NCBI GenBank assembly: GCA_963515595.1
Contig: CAUPYH010000079.1
Coordinates: forward strand, 1-8,343
Direction of reading: 5' to 3'
Source: Eikenella sp963515595
GTDB taxonomy: Bacteria > Pseudomonadota > Gammaproteobacteria > Burkholderiales > Neisseriaceae
DNA length: 8,343 nt
Shown here: positions 1-5,019 of the stretch, piece by piece
Numbering within the stretch: position 1 is the stretch's first letter
How the letters are laid out: each line of letters opens with the position of its first letter
The notes under the pieces: model-generated
Seen by the model: only the letters and a program-made list of their open reading frames with translations
Databases searched by the model: none
What the model was told of the DNA's origin: nothing
Position numbers and translations under genes: made by a program

Positions 1-227
1 TCTACCGCGATTTCGAATGGATGGGCGTGCAGCGGCACTTGAAAGTGGCCGGCATATTCGCCCGCCTGTGGCACCGCGACGGCAAAGGCAAATATCGCCC
101 CGAAATCCCCCGCTTCCTCAACTATCTGCGCCGCACCGCCCGCCGCTACCGCGAACTCGCCCCGCTCTATGCACTCTTGCTCGAGTTGATAGGCGACGAA
201 GAGCTGCAAACCGGCTATACGTTTTAA
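1..227 (+). CDS. amgK: AmgK-type N-acetylmuramate/N-acetylglucosamine kinase, 3' end only
   Basis: The reading frame enters the window open (first full codon at 3) and stops at TAA 225-227, leaving about 74 C-terminal residues. The visible part begins YRDFEWMGVQRHLKVAGIFA and continues through a basic HRDGK stretch to a helical C-terminus. This is the pattern of the C-terminal lobe of the aminoglycoside-phosphotransferase-fold sugar kinases of the AmgK family. Family knowledge: AmgK phosphorylates the anomeric carbon of MurNAc or GlcNAc in the cytoplasm. MurU then makes UDP-MurNAc, so cell-wall sugars are recycled into peptidoglycan synthesis. The catalytic loop and ATP site lie upstream of the window and cannot be checked. 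It could instead be another APH-family phosphotransferase of the same branch, though the DFEWMGxQRHLKVxGIFARL block is very AmgK-like. No clear terminator follows; a fold-back repeat begins 45 bp downstream. Confidence 0.8.
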   Translation, partial: YRDFEWMGVQRHLKVAGIFARLWHRDGKGKYRPEIPRFLNYLRRTARRYRELAPLYALLLELIGDEELQTGYTF

Positions 228-230
228 ATG

Positions 231-379
231 CAGAACGGTTTTTAATCTGGTTGAGGCTGGCCTTTCAGGGCTGTGGAAATCAACAGCGTTGTTTACACTT
301 TCGGCTTTTGCTTGAAGACCCGTTTTAGCAGCTATTCAGCATTGTCAAGAATGTCGATAGACATAGGAAAACCGTTCTG
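231..379. repeat. 12-bp perfect inverted repeat bridging the amgK 3' flank and the fold-back element
   Basis: CAGAACGGTTTT (231-242), right after the amgK stop, is the exact reverse complement of AAAACCGTTCTG (368-379), which lies inside the fold-back element. The 12-bp match lies outside the nested arms that define that element, so either the element once extended further left or the two sites pair in the transcript. Confidence 0.6.
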
Positions 380-476
380 TTCTTGATAATGACAGATAGC
401 TGCTTAAGAATCATTCAAGTAAAAACAAAAGCTGTCCGCCGTAGAAAAAGTGTAAACAACGCGACGATTTCCTACA
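272..476. mobile_element. Fold-back (MITE-like) intergenic element, copy A
   Basis: About 205 bp bounded by ~30-bp imperfect terminal inverted repeats. The left end, 272-301, contains GTTGTTTACACTTT. The right end, 447-476, contains AAAGTGTAAACAAC. Sixteen bases at the inner edge and the GGAAATC/GATTTCC outer block match exactly. Inside, further arms pair in collinear order: 304-310 with 426-432, 327-335 with 396-404, 345-351 with 380-386, and apex ATGTC 351-355 with GACAT 360-364. The whole element can therefore fold back on itself. It has no plausible ORF. A diverged copy lies at about 3702-3902. Size, terminal repeats, lack of coding capacity and multiple copies are what is known of non-autonomous MITEs, such as the Correia elements of Neisseria, but the end sequence is not the Correia end. 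I see no convincing target-site duplication. Confidence 0.68.
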
Positions 477-490
477 CCAAGCCGGGCAGG

Positions 491-503
491 AGGCTACCTG
501 AAA
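491..503 (+). repeat. DNA uptake sequence (Eikenella dialect)
   Basis: Exact AGGCTACCTGAAA, 14 bp beyond the right end of fold-back copy A. It is unpaired and has no inverted partner nearby, so it is not a terminator. Confidence 0.9.
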
Positions 504-688
504 GCGCAGCTTCAACGCAGTGAAAACGAGATTTCCGGAGGAGGGTGCGTTTCTGCGGAGCTAAAATGAGGTCTTCGTAGGAAGACGAGCTGCTGCGAAA
601 CCCAAACAGGATGGCAACACGGTAAACAGCCTGCCGGTTTCAGATTACAATACCGCTTTTCATTCCGCATAAGCATCCCGCAAGAATC
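504..688 (+). other. tsaC leader region with a compound hairpin
   Basis: Non-coding stretch between a DUS and tsaC. It holds a perfect short hairpin, GTCTTC (571-576), loop GTAG, GAAGAC (581-586). Around it is a second set of arms: GTTTC 549-553 with GAAAC 597-601, and AGCT 559-562 with AGCT 588-591. I do not recognise it as a known riboswitch or sRNA. Its two-tier stem suggests either another palindromic repeat or a structured RNA. The segment has no supported ORF; the frame upstream of tsaC is closed by TAA at 623-625. Confidence 0.45.
623..651 (+). promoter_or_regulatory. Candidate sigma70 promoter for tsaC
   Basis: TAAACA (623-628, 4 of 6 to the -35 consensus) is followed after 17 bp by TACAAT (646-651, 5 of 6 to the -10 consensus). 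This places transcription start about 30 bp before the tsaC ATG. The -35 box is weak. Confidence 0.4.
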
Positions 689-1255
689 ATGTTCCCACGA
701 ATCCTTTCCGCTGCTGCCGCCCGAGGGCTGTGCGCGCACCTGCGCCGTGGCGGTTTGGTGGCCTATCCTACGGAATCCAGCTACGGCTTGGGTTGCCTGC
801 CCACGCACCGCCGTGCCTTGCGCCGGCTGATGCAGCTGAAAAAGCGGCCACAGCATAAAGGATTGATTGTTATCGGCAATGATTTGAAACAGCTTGAGCC
901 GTTGCTGCAAAGGCTACCTGAAAACCAACGCCGGCTGGCGCAAAGCACTTGGCCGGCGGCGGTCACGTTTTTATTTGCGGCAGCCGATAGCGTGCCGGCG
1001 CTGTTGCGCGGGCGCGGTCGGGAAAAACTGGCGGTGCGCGTGCCGGCGCATGATGGGGCACGCCGCTTGTGCGCACTGCTGGGCACGCCGCTGGTGTCCA
1101 CTTCGTGCAACCGCAGCGGGCGGCGGGCTTTACGGCATCAGCGCGAGGTACGGCGCTGTTTTGGAAGGGATGTGTATGTGGTCAATGGCCGCTGTGGCGG
1201 GTCGAAGCGGCCGAGCCGGATTGTGGATGCGCAGAGCGGGGTGTATTTGCGCTAG
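689..1255 (+). CDS. tsaC: Threonylcarbamoyl-AMP synthase TsaC (YrdC/Sua5 family)
   Basis: 188 residues, close to the E. coli TsaC length of 190. Family role: it makes L-threonylcarbamoyladenylate from threonine, bicarbonate and ATP in the cytoplasm. TsaB-TsaD-TsaE then transfer the group to A37 of ANN-decoding tRNAs (t6A). Visible motifs are AYPTES (25-30), KKRPQHKGLIVI (51-62, the basic nucleotide-binding loop), STWPAAVTFLF (86-96), LAVRVPAH (114-121), PLVSTSCNRSG (134-144) and PSRIVDA (175-181). It is the short, single-domain bacterial form without the Sua5 C-terminal domain. ATG 689 puts AYPTE at the residue position seen in E. coli, and no other ATG/GTG/TTG lies in the open frame upstream. 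The Shine-Dalgarno is weak. A DUS in the coding sequence (911-923) encodes RLPEN. TAG at 1253-1255 abuts the DUS-pair terminator. Confidence 0.93.
   Translation: MFPRILSAAAARGLCAHLRRGGLVAYPTESSYGLGCLPTHRRALRRLMQLKKRPQHKGLIVIGNDLKQLEPLLQRLPENQRRLAQSTWPAAVTFLFAAADSVPALLRGRGREKLAVRVPAHDGARRLCALLGTPLVSTSCNRSGRRALRHQREVRRCFGRDVYVVNGRCGGSKRPSRIVDAQSGVYLR
911..923 (+). repeat. DNA uptake sequence inside tsaC
   Basis: Exact AGGCTACCTGAAA, in frame with tsaC codons 75-79 and read as R-L-P-E-N. It sits in a poorly conserved segment between the nucleotide-binding loop and the STWPAAVTF motif. Confidence 0.9.
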
Positions 1256-1289
1256 AGGCTACCTGAAAGTTGTTTCAGGTAGCCTTTAT
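1256..1289 (+). terminator. DUS-pair intrinsic terminator of tsaC
   Basis: AGGCTACCTGAAA (1256-1268) and TTTCAGGTAGCCT (1273-1285) form a perfect 13-bp stem with a GTTG loop, followed by TTTAT. It begins at the base after the tsaC stop codon. Inverted uptake-sequence pairs acting as terminators are well known in Neisseriaceae. The U-tract is short. Confidence 0.85.
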
Positions 1290-1295
1290 CCTTCT

Positions 1296-1324
1296 TTGCC
1301 AATTCGGCAGCGGTTTGCTATAAG
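1296..1324 (+). promoter_or_regulatory. Sigma70-type promoter upstream of comEC
   Basis: TTGCCA (1296-1301) and TATAAG (1319-1324) are each 5 of 6 to consensus and are separated by the optimal 17 bp. The promoter lies just after the tsaC terminator and about 42 bp before the comEC ATG, so comEC is probably transcribed independently of tsaC. Confidence 0.6.
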
Positions 1325-1330
1325 GCAATC

Positions 1331-1343
1331 TATAGTGGATTAA
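1331..1343. repeat. Correia-element-like end sequence
   Basis: TATAGTGGATTAA matches the opening of the terminal inverted repeat of Neisseria Correia (CREE/NEMIS) elements. The sequence after it (AAATAATAAAC) departs from the usual repeat, and no inverted partner is seen before comEC. At most it is a remnant or solo end; chance resemblance in AT-rich DNA is possible. Confidence 0.35.
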
Positions 1344-1366
1344 AAATAATAAACAATGAGGTAGCT

Positions 1367-3664
1367 ATGCGTTTGGGCGGGTTGAGCTGTTGGGTGGCGG
1401 GTGTGCTGCTGGCTTTTTTGTTGCCGGCAGCACATTTTGTTGCCGTTGCCTCAGCTTCGGCGCTGCTGCTCGCTCTGATTGGCTGTTTCCGGCGCGCCCG
1501 TTGGGCGTGGTGGCTGCTGTGCGGGCTGCTTTACGGCGTGTGGCGGGTACAGTTGGCGCTATCGCAGCAGTGGCCGGCGGAACCGGAGTTTCAACGGGTA
1601 CGGCTGGATTTTCAGGTAGCCTCGGTGGTGGAGGCATCGGCGCAGTCGGTGCGGTTTGAAGCTTGGGCGCAAACGGAAGCGGGGGAGCGGTTTCGGCTGC
1701 TGGTGTCGGATCGGTATTTGCGCGAGTGGCGGCCGGGCAGCCGCTGGCGGATGACGGTTCGGGTGCGGCCTACGGTGGGCGAGCGCAATGAAAACGGCTT
1801 CGACCGCGAGGCTTGGGCGTTGAGCCAGCATATCGACGGCATGGCTTCGGCTGCCCGCAAGCGGGTGGAACTGCCGCCGGACACGGGCTGGCAATCGCGT
1901 TGGCAAAACTGGCGCTACGAGCGGCAGCAGGCCTGGCAGCAGGCGGCGGAAAGCTACCCGAACGGGGCGGCGCTGATGCGGGCTTTGGGCGGCGGCGGAT
2001 ACGGCGGGCTGGCGGATGAGCATTGGCAGGCGTTTCGCGTGTTGGGCATCAATCATCTGATTAGCGTGTCGGGGTTGCACATCGGTATGGTGGCGCTGGC
2101 GGCAGCGTATTTGGCGCGGCTTTTGCTGCTGCGCCTGCCGCTGGCCGAGCCGCGACGCTGGTATTTGGCGGCGGGCTTGGCAGCGGCTTTGTTTTATTCG
2201 GCATTGGCCGGTTTCGGCGTGCCGATTCAGCGCAGTTTGCTGATGCTGGCGGTGTTTGCCCGGCAATGGTATCGGCGCGGCAGCCCTGCGCCGTGGCGGG
2301 CTTGGTGGCAGGCTTTGGCCGCGGTGCTGCTGTTCGACCCGCTCTCGGCTTTGGGCGTGGGCTTTTGGTTTTCCTTCGGCGCGGTGGCGGCGCTGATTTG
2401 GGTGGCACAGGGGCGGCTGGAGGCCATGCCGGATGACGATGCGCCGGAAGGCGGCTGGCTGCTCGTGGCCAAGCATTCCGGCAAATGGCGCACCGCGCTG
2501 CGTGCCCAATATGCGGCCACGCTGTTGGGGTTTTGGCAGGCCGGGCAGGTGTTCGGCACCGTGCCGCTGGCCGCGCCTTTGGCCAATGCGCTGCTGATTC
2601 CGTGGTTTTCTTGGGTGTTGGTGCCGCTGGCCTTGCTGGCGGTGCTGTTGCCGTTTGAAGGCTACCTGAAAATGGCGGCTGCCATCGGCGAATACATCAT
2701 GGGAGCGGTGGTGTGGGCGGGCAATTGGGTGCCCACCGGCGCGCTGGCGCATTTGCCGCCGCTGTTTTGGCTGGCTGTATTGGCTGCGCTGGCGGTATGG
2801 CTGTTGCCGCGCGGCCTAGGTTTGCGGCCTTGGGCGGCGCTGGTGTTGGCGGCATCCTGCCTATATCGCACGCCCGCGCCGGAGCACGGCACGGCGGCGG
2901 TGCGGATTATCGACGTAGGGCAGGGGCTTGCCTTGCAGGTGCGCACGCAAAACCATTGGCTGCTGTTCGACACCGGCACGGCAGGGGCGGCGCAGACGCA
3001 GCTGGTGCCCAACCTGCTGGCGCAGGGGCTGCCGCCGCCCGATGTGCTGGTGCTCTCGCATCACGATGCCGACCACGACGGCGGCTTCCCCGCCGTTCAG
3101 GCAGCTTTTGCGCCGCGCAAACTGTATGCCGGCCAGCCGGAAGCCTACACCGAAGCGGCTCAATGGTGTGCCGGCGGCACGGCGTGGGAGTGGGACGGCG
3201 TATACTTCGAATTCCTCACACCGCCGCGTCATGCGCAGGCCGACGACAACGAGCAAAGCTGCGTGTTGCGCGTGTTGGCGGGCGGTCAGGCCGTGCTGGC
3301 GGGCGGAGATTTGGGCATTACGGGCGAGCGCTGGCTGGTGGGCACATACGGCGATTCGCTGCATAGCCAATTATTGGTGCTGGGGCACCACGGCAGCCGT
3401 TCTTCATCCGATTCGGCCTATCTGAACGCGGTGGCGCCCGAAGCAGCGGTGGCGGCCAACGGCTTCGCCAACCCCTACGGCCACCCCGCCGCCATTGTGC
3501 GCCACCGCCTCTCCGCCCACCGCATCCGGCTCTACACCACCGCCCGCAGCGGGCAGCTGGATTTCGTGCTGGGGCAGGGCGGGGCAATGCAGCCGCAGCG
3601 CTTGGGCAGGAGGTTTTGGCAGCGCAAGCCGTTTGATGACGGGGTGGGGGAAGTTTTCAGGTAG
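1367..3664 (+). CDS. comEC: ComEC/Rec2 DNA uptake channel (ComA of Neisseria)
   Basis: 765 residues, full family length. ComEC forms the inner-membrane channel that passes one DNA strand into the cytoplasm during natural transformation. In order: N-terminal membrane segments (about 8-65); a soluble OB-like N-domain (about 75-190); the multi-helix competence domain with the hallmark NHLISVSGLHIG (229-240) and further helices to about 500; then a metallo-beta-lactamase-like domain with DVGQG (516-520), SHHDADHDGG (564-573), GHHGS (673-677) and NPYGHP (702-707). The metal-binding pattern H565/D567/D569/H570 looks intact, so nuclease activity on the non-transported strand is plausible (inference). 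GAGG at 1358-1361 lies 5 bp before ATG. Three DUS lie in the gene, read as FQVAS (82-86), EGYLK (431-435), and the final FR plus stop. No frameshift is seen. Confidence 0.95.
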   Translation: MRLGGLSCWVAGVLLAFLLPAAHFVAVASASALLLALIGCFRRARWAWWLLCGLLYGVWRVQLALSQQWPAEPEFQRVRLDFQVASVVEASAQSVRFEAWAQTEAGERFRLLVSDRYLREWRPGSRWRMTVRVRPTVGERNENGFDREAWALSQHIDGMASAARKRVELPPDTGWQSRWQNWRYERQQAWQQAAESYPNGAALMRALGGGGYGGLADEHWQAFRVLGINHLISVSGLHIGMVALAAAYLARLLLLRLPLAEPRRWYLAAGLAAALFYSALAGFGVPIQRSLLMLAVFARQWYRRGSPAPWRAWWQALAAVLLFDPLSALGVGFWFSFGAVAALIWVAQGRLEAMPDDDAPEGGWLLVAKHSGKWRTALRAQYAATLLGFWQAGQVFGTVPLAAPLANALLIPWFSWVLVPLALLAVLLPFEGYLKMAAAIGEYIMGAVVWAGNWVPTGALAHLPPLFWLAVLAALAVWLLPRGLGLRPWAALVLAASCLYRTPAPEHGTAAVRIIDVGQGLALQVRTQNHWLLFDTGTAGAAQTQLVPNLLAQGLPPPDVLVLSHHDADHDGGFPAVQAAFAPRKLYAGQPEAYTEAAQWCAGGTAWEWDGVYFEFLTPPRHAQADDNEQSCVLRVLAGGQAVLAGGDLGITGERWLVGTYGDSLHSQLLVLGHHGSRSSSDSAYLNAVAPEAAVAANGFANPYGHPAAIVRHRLSAHRIRLYTTARSGQLDFVLGQGGAMQPQRLGRRFWQRKPFDDGVGEVFR
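1610..1622 (-). repeat. DNA uptake sequence inside comEC (N-domain)
   Basis: TTTCAGGTAGCCT on the + strand, in frame with codons 82-86 (F-Q-V-A-S) of comEC. Confidence 0.9.
2659..2671 (+). repeat. DNA uptake sequence inside comEC (membrane domain)
   Basis: Exact AGGCTACCTGAAA, read across codons 431-435 as E-G-Y-L-K. It falls in a loop after a hydrophobic segment of the competence domain. Confidence 0.9.
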
Positions 3665-3693
3665 CCTGCGGATGGCTGTGGAGCTACCTGAAA
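3655..3693 (+). terminator. DUS-pair hairpin at the end of comEC
   Basis: An exact reverse-oriented DUS (3655-3667) and a degenerate forward one (GAGCTACCTGAAA, 3681-3693) give an 11-bp stem, TTTCAGGTAGC with GCTACCTGAAA, and a 17-nt loop. The comEC stop TAG (3662-3664) lies inside the left arm, so translating ribosomes would cover it. No U-tract follows, so it is a weak terminator or mainly an uptake signal and mRNA-stabilising hairpin. Confidence 0.55.
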
Positions 3694-3701
3694 TAGGAAT
3701 G

Positions 3702-3902
3702 TGTAGAAATCAATTGTATTGTTTACACATACAGCTTTTGTTTGAAGACTAGATTTAGCATCCACCTGACGTTGTTTAGAATATCGGTGGACATAGTAAA
3801 TCAATGGACGTAGTAAATTATTTGTTCTTGATGATGGATAGCTATTGAAAAGCATTTAAATAGAAATAAGAATAAGTTGTGTAGTAAAATGCAAAATAAG
3901 TA
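3702..3902. mobile_element. Fold-back (MITE-like) intergenic element, copy B (diverged)
   Basis: A diverged copy of the element at 272-476, in the same orientation. Shared blocks in order are TGTAGAAATCAA (3702-3713; TGTGGAAATCAA in copy A), TTGTTTACAC, GCTTTTGTTTGAAGAC, TTTAGCA, GACATAG, GTTCTTGATGATG and GATAGCT, then a weakly matching right end. The right terminal repeat is degenerate, so the right boundary is approximate. Part of the central pairing survives: TTAGCATCC 3755-3763 with GGATAGCTA 3837-3845, one base unpaired. Relative to copy A it has gained a 17-bp tandem duplication (3789-3822). No plausible ORF. Confidence 0.58.
3789..3822. repeat. 17-bp tandem duplication within fold-back copy B
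   Basis: GGACATAGTAAATCAAT (3789-3805) is followed directly by GGACGTAGTAAATTATT (3806-3822), identical at 14 of 17 positions. Copy A has a single GACATAG at the matching place, so the duplication arose in copy B. Confidence 0.7.
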
Positions 3903-4082
3903 GATTATTTATAATAAGTTATATGAGGTTTTAGATAGTCGTGGCATTTTGATTCTCAAGTTGTTATGAGTATTGATTATAGGCTATGTAGCGGCCTAGC
4001 TATGAAGGAAAGTTGAGTTAAAACATACGCCGTATAATTACAATCTATTTTCTCGCTGATTTATCTAATTTAAGGAATAAAA
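3903..4082 (+). other. AT-rich leader of the Sel1 gene
   Basis: 180 bp of AT-rich, non-coding DNA between fold-back copy B and the Sel1 gene. It holds a candidate promoter near its end and otherwise only very short ORFs without ribosome sites. I see no recognisable RNA or operator. Confidence 0.5.
4013..4044 (+). promoter_or_regulatory. Candidate promoter of the Sel1 gene
   Basis: A consensus -10 box TATAAT (4033-4038) runs into a second one, TACAAT (4039-4044). The only -35-like hexamer is TTGAGT (4013-4018), 14 bp from the first box and 20 bp from the second; neither spacing is good. The -10 is strong and the -35 poor, so an activator or UP-like AT-rich context may matter. Confidence 0.4.
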
Positions 4083-4835
4083 ATGAAAAAAACTGTTTTG
4101 ATGGCATATTTGCTGGCGGTATCACTTCCTGCAGTAACTGCACCTGAGATAGGACAACGACAATTGGAACAGGCAGCTATTGCTCATGAACAGCGGGACT
4201 ATACTCGTGAAGTAGCAATATTATTGCCATTGGCGGAGCGAGGAAATGCTACTGCACAATATAAGATCGGAGTTTTGTATTTTGATGGGCATGGCGTAGA
4301 AAAAGACTATACGCGTGCTCACTCTTGGTTTGAAAAGGCGGCAATCCAAGGAAATGCACTTGCACAATATAATCTTGGTGTTTTGTACACAAATGGACAA
4401 GGAGTAGAAAAAGATTATGTCATTGCCCGTAATTGGTTTGAAAAGGCTGCTGAACAAGGAGTTGTTGGTGCAAAATATAATCTTGGCGTTTTTTATCAGC
4501 GTGGGAGAGGGGTAGAGCAAGATTATGTTCGAGCCCGTGCTTGGTATGAGCAAGCTGCAACTCAAGGATATGCATCTGCTCAACGCAACCTAGGTGTTTT
4601 ATACGCGAATGGGCAAGGGGTAGCGAAGAATTATATTACTGCTCGTAATTGGTTTGAAAAAGCTGCAATGCAAGGAGATGCAATTGCACAATATAATCTT
4701 GGTGTTTTGTATGAGAGTGGATGGGGTGTTGCACAAGACTACACTCGTGCCCGTTATTGGTATGAGAAAGCCGCATCACAAGGATATACTGCTGCACAAA
4801 CTGCTCTACGCCAATTGCAGCAAATACAACGTTAA
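4083..4835 (+). CDS. Exported Sel1-repeat (TPR-like) protein
   Basis: 250 residues. Residues 1-20 are a Sec-type signal peptide: KK, a hydrophobic core from about residue 4, then AVTA. Proline at +1 is unfavourable for cleavage after residue 20, so cleavage may be elsewhere. There is no lipobox cysteine. A short helical region (about 21-53) precedes five Sel1 repeats of exactly 36 residues (54-89, 90-125, 126-161, 162-197, 198-233) and a broken sixth. The consensus is AQYNLGVLYxxGxGVxxDY, then ARxWxEKAAxQ. Sel1 repeats form alpha-solenoid scaffolds for protein binding. The likely site is the periplasm; partner and function are unknown. AAGGA (4072-4076) lies 6 bp before ATG. The gene is strikingly AT-rich with A/T third positions, unlike comEC and dnaE, suggesting transfer or a different history. 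It has its own promoter-like box and terminator. Confidence 0.9.
   Translation: MKKTVLMAYLLAVSLPAVTAPEIGQRQLEQAAIAHEQRDYTREVAILLPLAERGNATAQYKIGVLYFDGHGVEKDYTRAHSWFEKAAIQGNALAQYNLGVLYTNGQGVEKDYVIARNWFEKAAEQGVVGAKYNLGVFYQRGRGVEQDYVRARAWYEQAATQGYASAQRNLGVLYANGQGVAKNYITARNWFEKAAMQGDAIAQYNLGVLYESGWGVAQDYTRARYWYEKAASQGYTAAQTALRQLQQIQR
4242..4781 (+). repeat. Five 108-bp tandem units encoding Sel1 repeats
   Basis: Five uninterrupted 108-bp units in frame. Units 2 and 5 share an identical 28-bp block (4360-4387 and 4684-4711, exactly three periods apart). Units 2 and 4 share CGTAATTGGTTTGAAAA. The DNA-level identity points to recent duplication or conversion among units. Confidence 0.85.
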
Positions 4836-4851
4836 GCTACTAACCTTTATT

Positions 4852-4907
4852 AAAGGCTACCTGAAAAAGTGTATTCTGTAGCAGACGATATTTTCAGGTA
4901 GCCTTTT
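4852..4907 (+). terminator. DUS-pair terminator of the Sel1 gene
   Basis: Two exact DUS, 4854-4866 (+) and 4892-4904 (-), extend to a perfect 16-bp stem: 4852-4867 with 4891-4906, a 23-nt loop, then TTTTC. The stem starts 17 bp after the Sel1 stop. A small palindrome, CCTTTA-T-TAAAGG (4844-4856), overlaps its left foot. It separates the Sel1 gene from dnaE. Confidence 0.75.
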
Positions 4908-4944
4908 CGTTGTACGCCCCGCCGCGCCCGCCACCCGTTTGCGG

Positions 4945-4950
4945 TACAAT
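4945..4950 (+). promoter_or_regulatory. Possible -10 box for dnaE
   Basis: TACAAT lies 70 bp before the dnaE ATG, after the Sel1 terminator. No acceptable -35 box is present at 16-18 bp (the sequence there is GC-rich), so this is a weak call. Confidence 0.22.
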
Positions 4951-4973
4951 GTGCGCCCTTCCTGTTTTCAATC

Positions 4974-4986
4974 AGGCTACCTGAAA
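4974..4986 (+). repeat. DNA uptake sequence in the dnaE 5' flank
   Basis: Exact AGGCTACCTGAAA, unpaired, 33 bp before the dnaE start codon and inside its probable 5' untranslated region. Confidence 0.9.
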
Positions 4987-5019
4987 GCGCGTAGCCCAAC
5001 TCCCCCGCAAGCCCGAAAT

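Noticed and set aside
17..328. 103-residue + strand ORF overlapping the amgK end
   Set aside because: Arg/Pro-rich out-of-frame shadow of amgK that runs into the fold-back repeat; no ribosome site and no family resemblance.
512..910. 132-residue minus-strand ORF over the tsaC start
   Set aside because: Antisense to tsaC and its leader; low-complexity composition and no start signal. tsaC motifs clearly occupy the + strand.
1951..1967. Degenerate uptake-like sequence AAGCTACCCGAA in comEC
   Set aside because: Two mismatches to the 12-mer in the core; probably chance in coding sequence.
1559..2752. 397-residue minus-strand ORF
   Set aside because: Antisense shadow of comEC, rich in H, R, Q and P as expected from GC-rich reverse frames.
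3532..3855. 107-residue minus-strand ORF across the comEC end and fold-back copy B
   Set aside because: Joins antisense comEC to repeat sequence; no promoter or ribosome site.
3967..4017. 16-codon ORF in the Sel1 leader (ATG AGT ATT ... TGA), a possible leader peptide
   Set aside because: No Shine-Dalgarno, no run of regulatory codons, and it lies upstream of the likely promoter.
228..4082. CRISPR array, tRNA, rRNA or full insertion sequence in the gaps
   Set aside because: No regularly spaced direct repeats, no cloverleaf, and no transposase frame in either intergenic gap.
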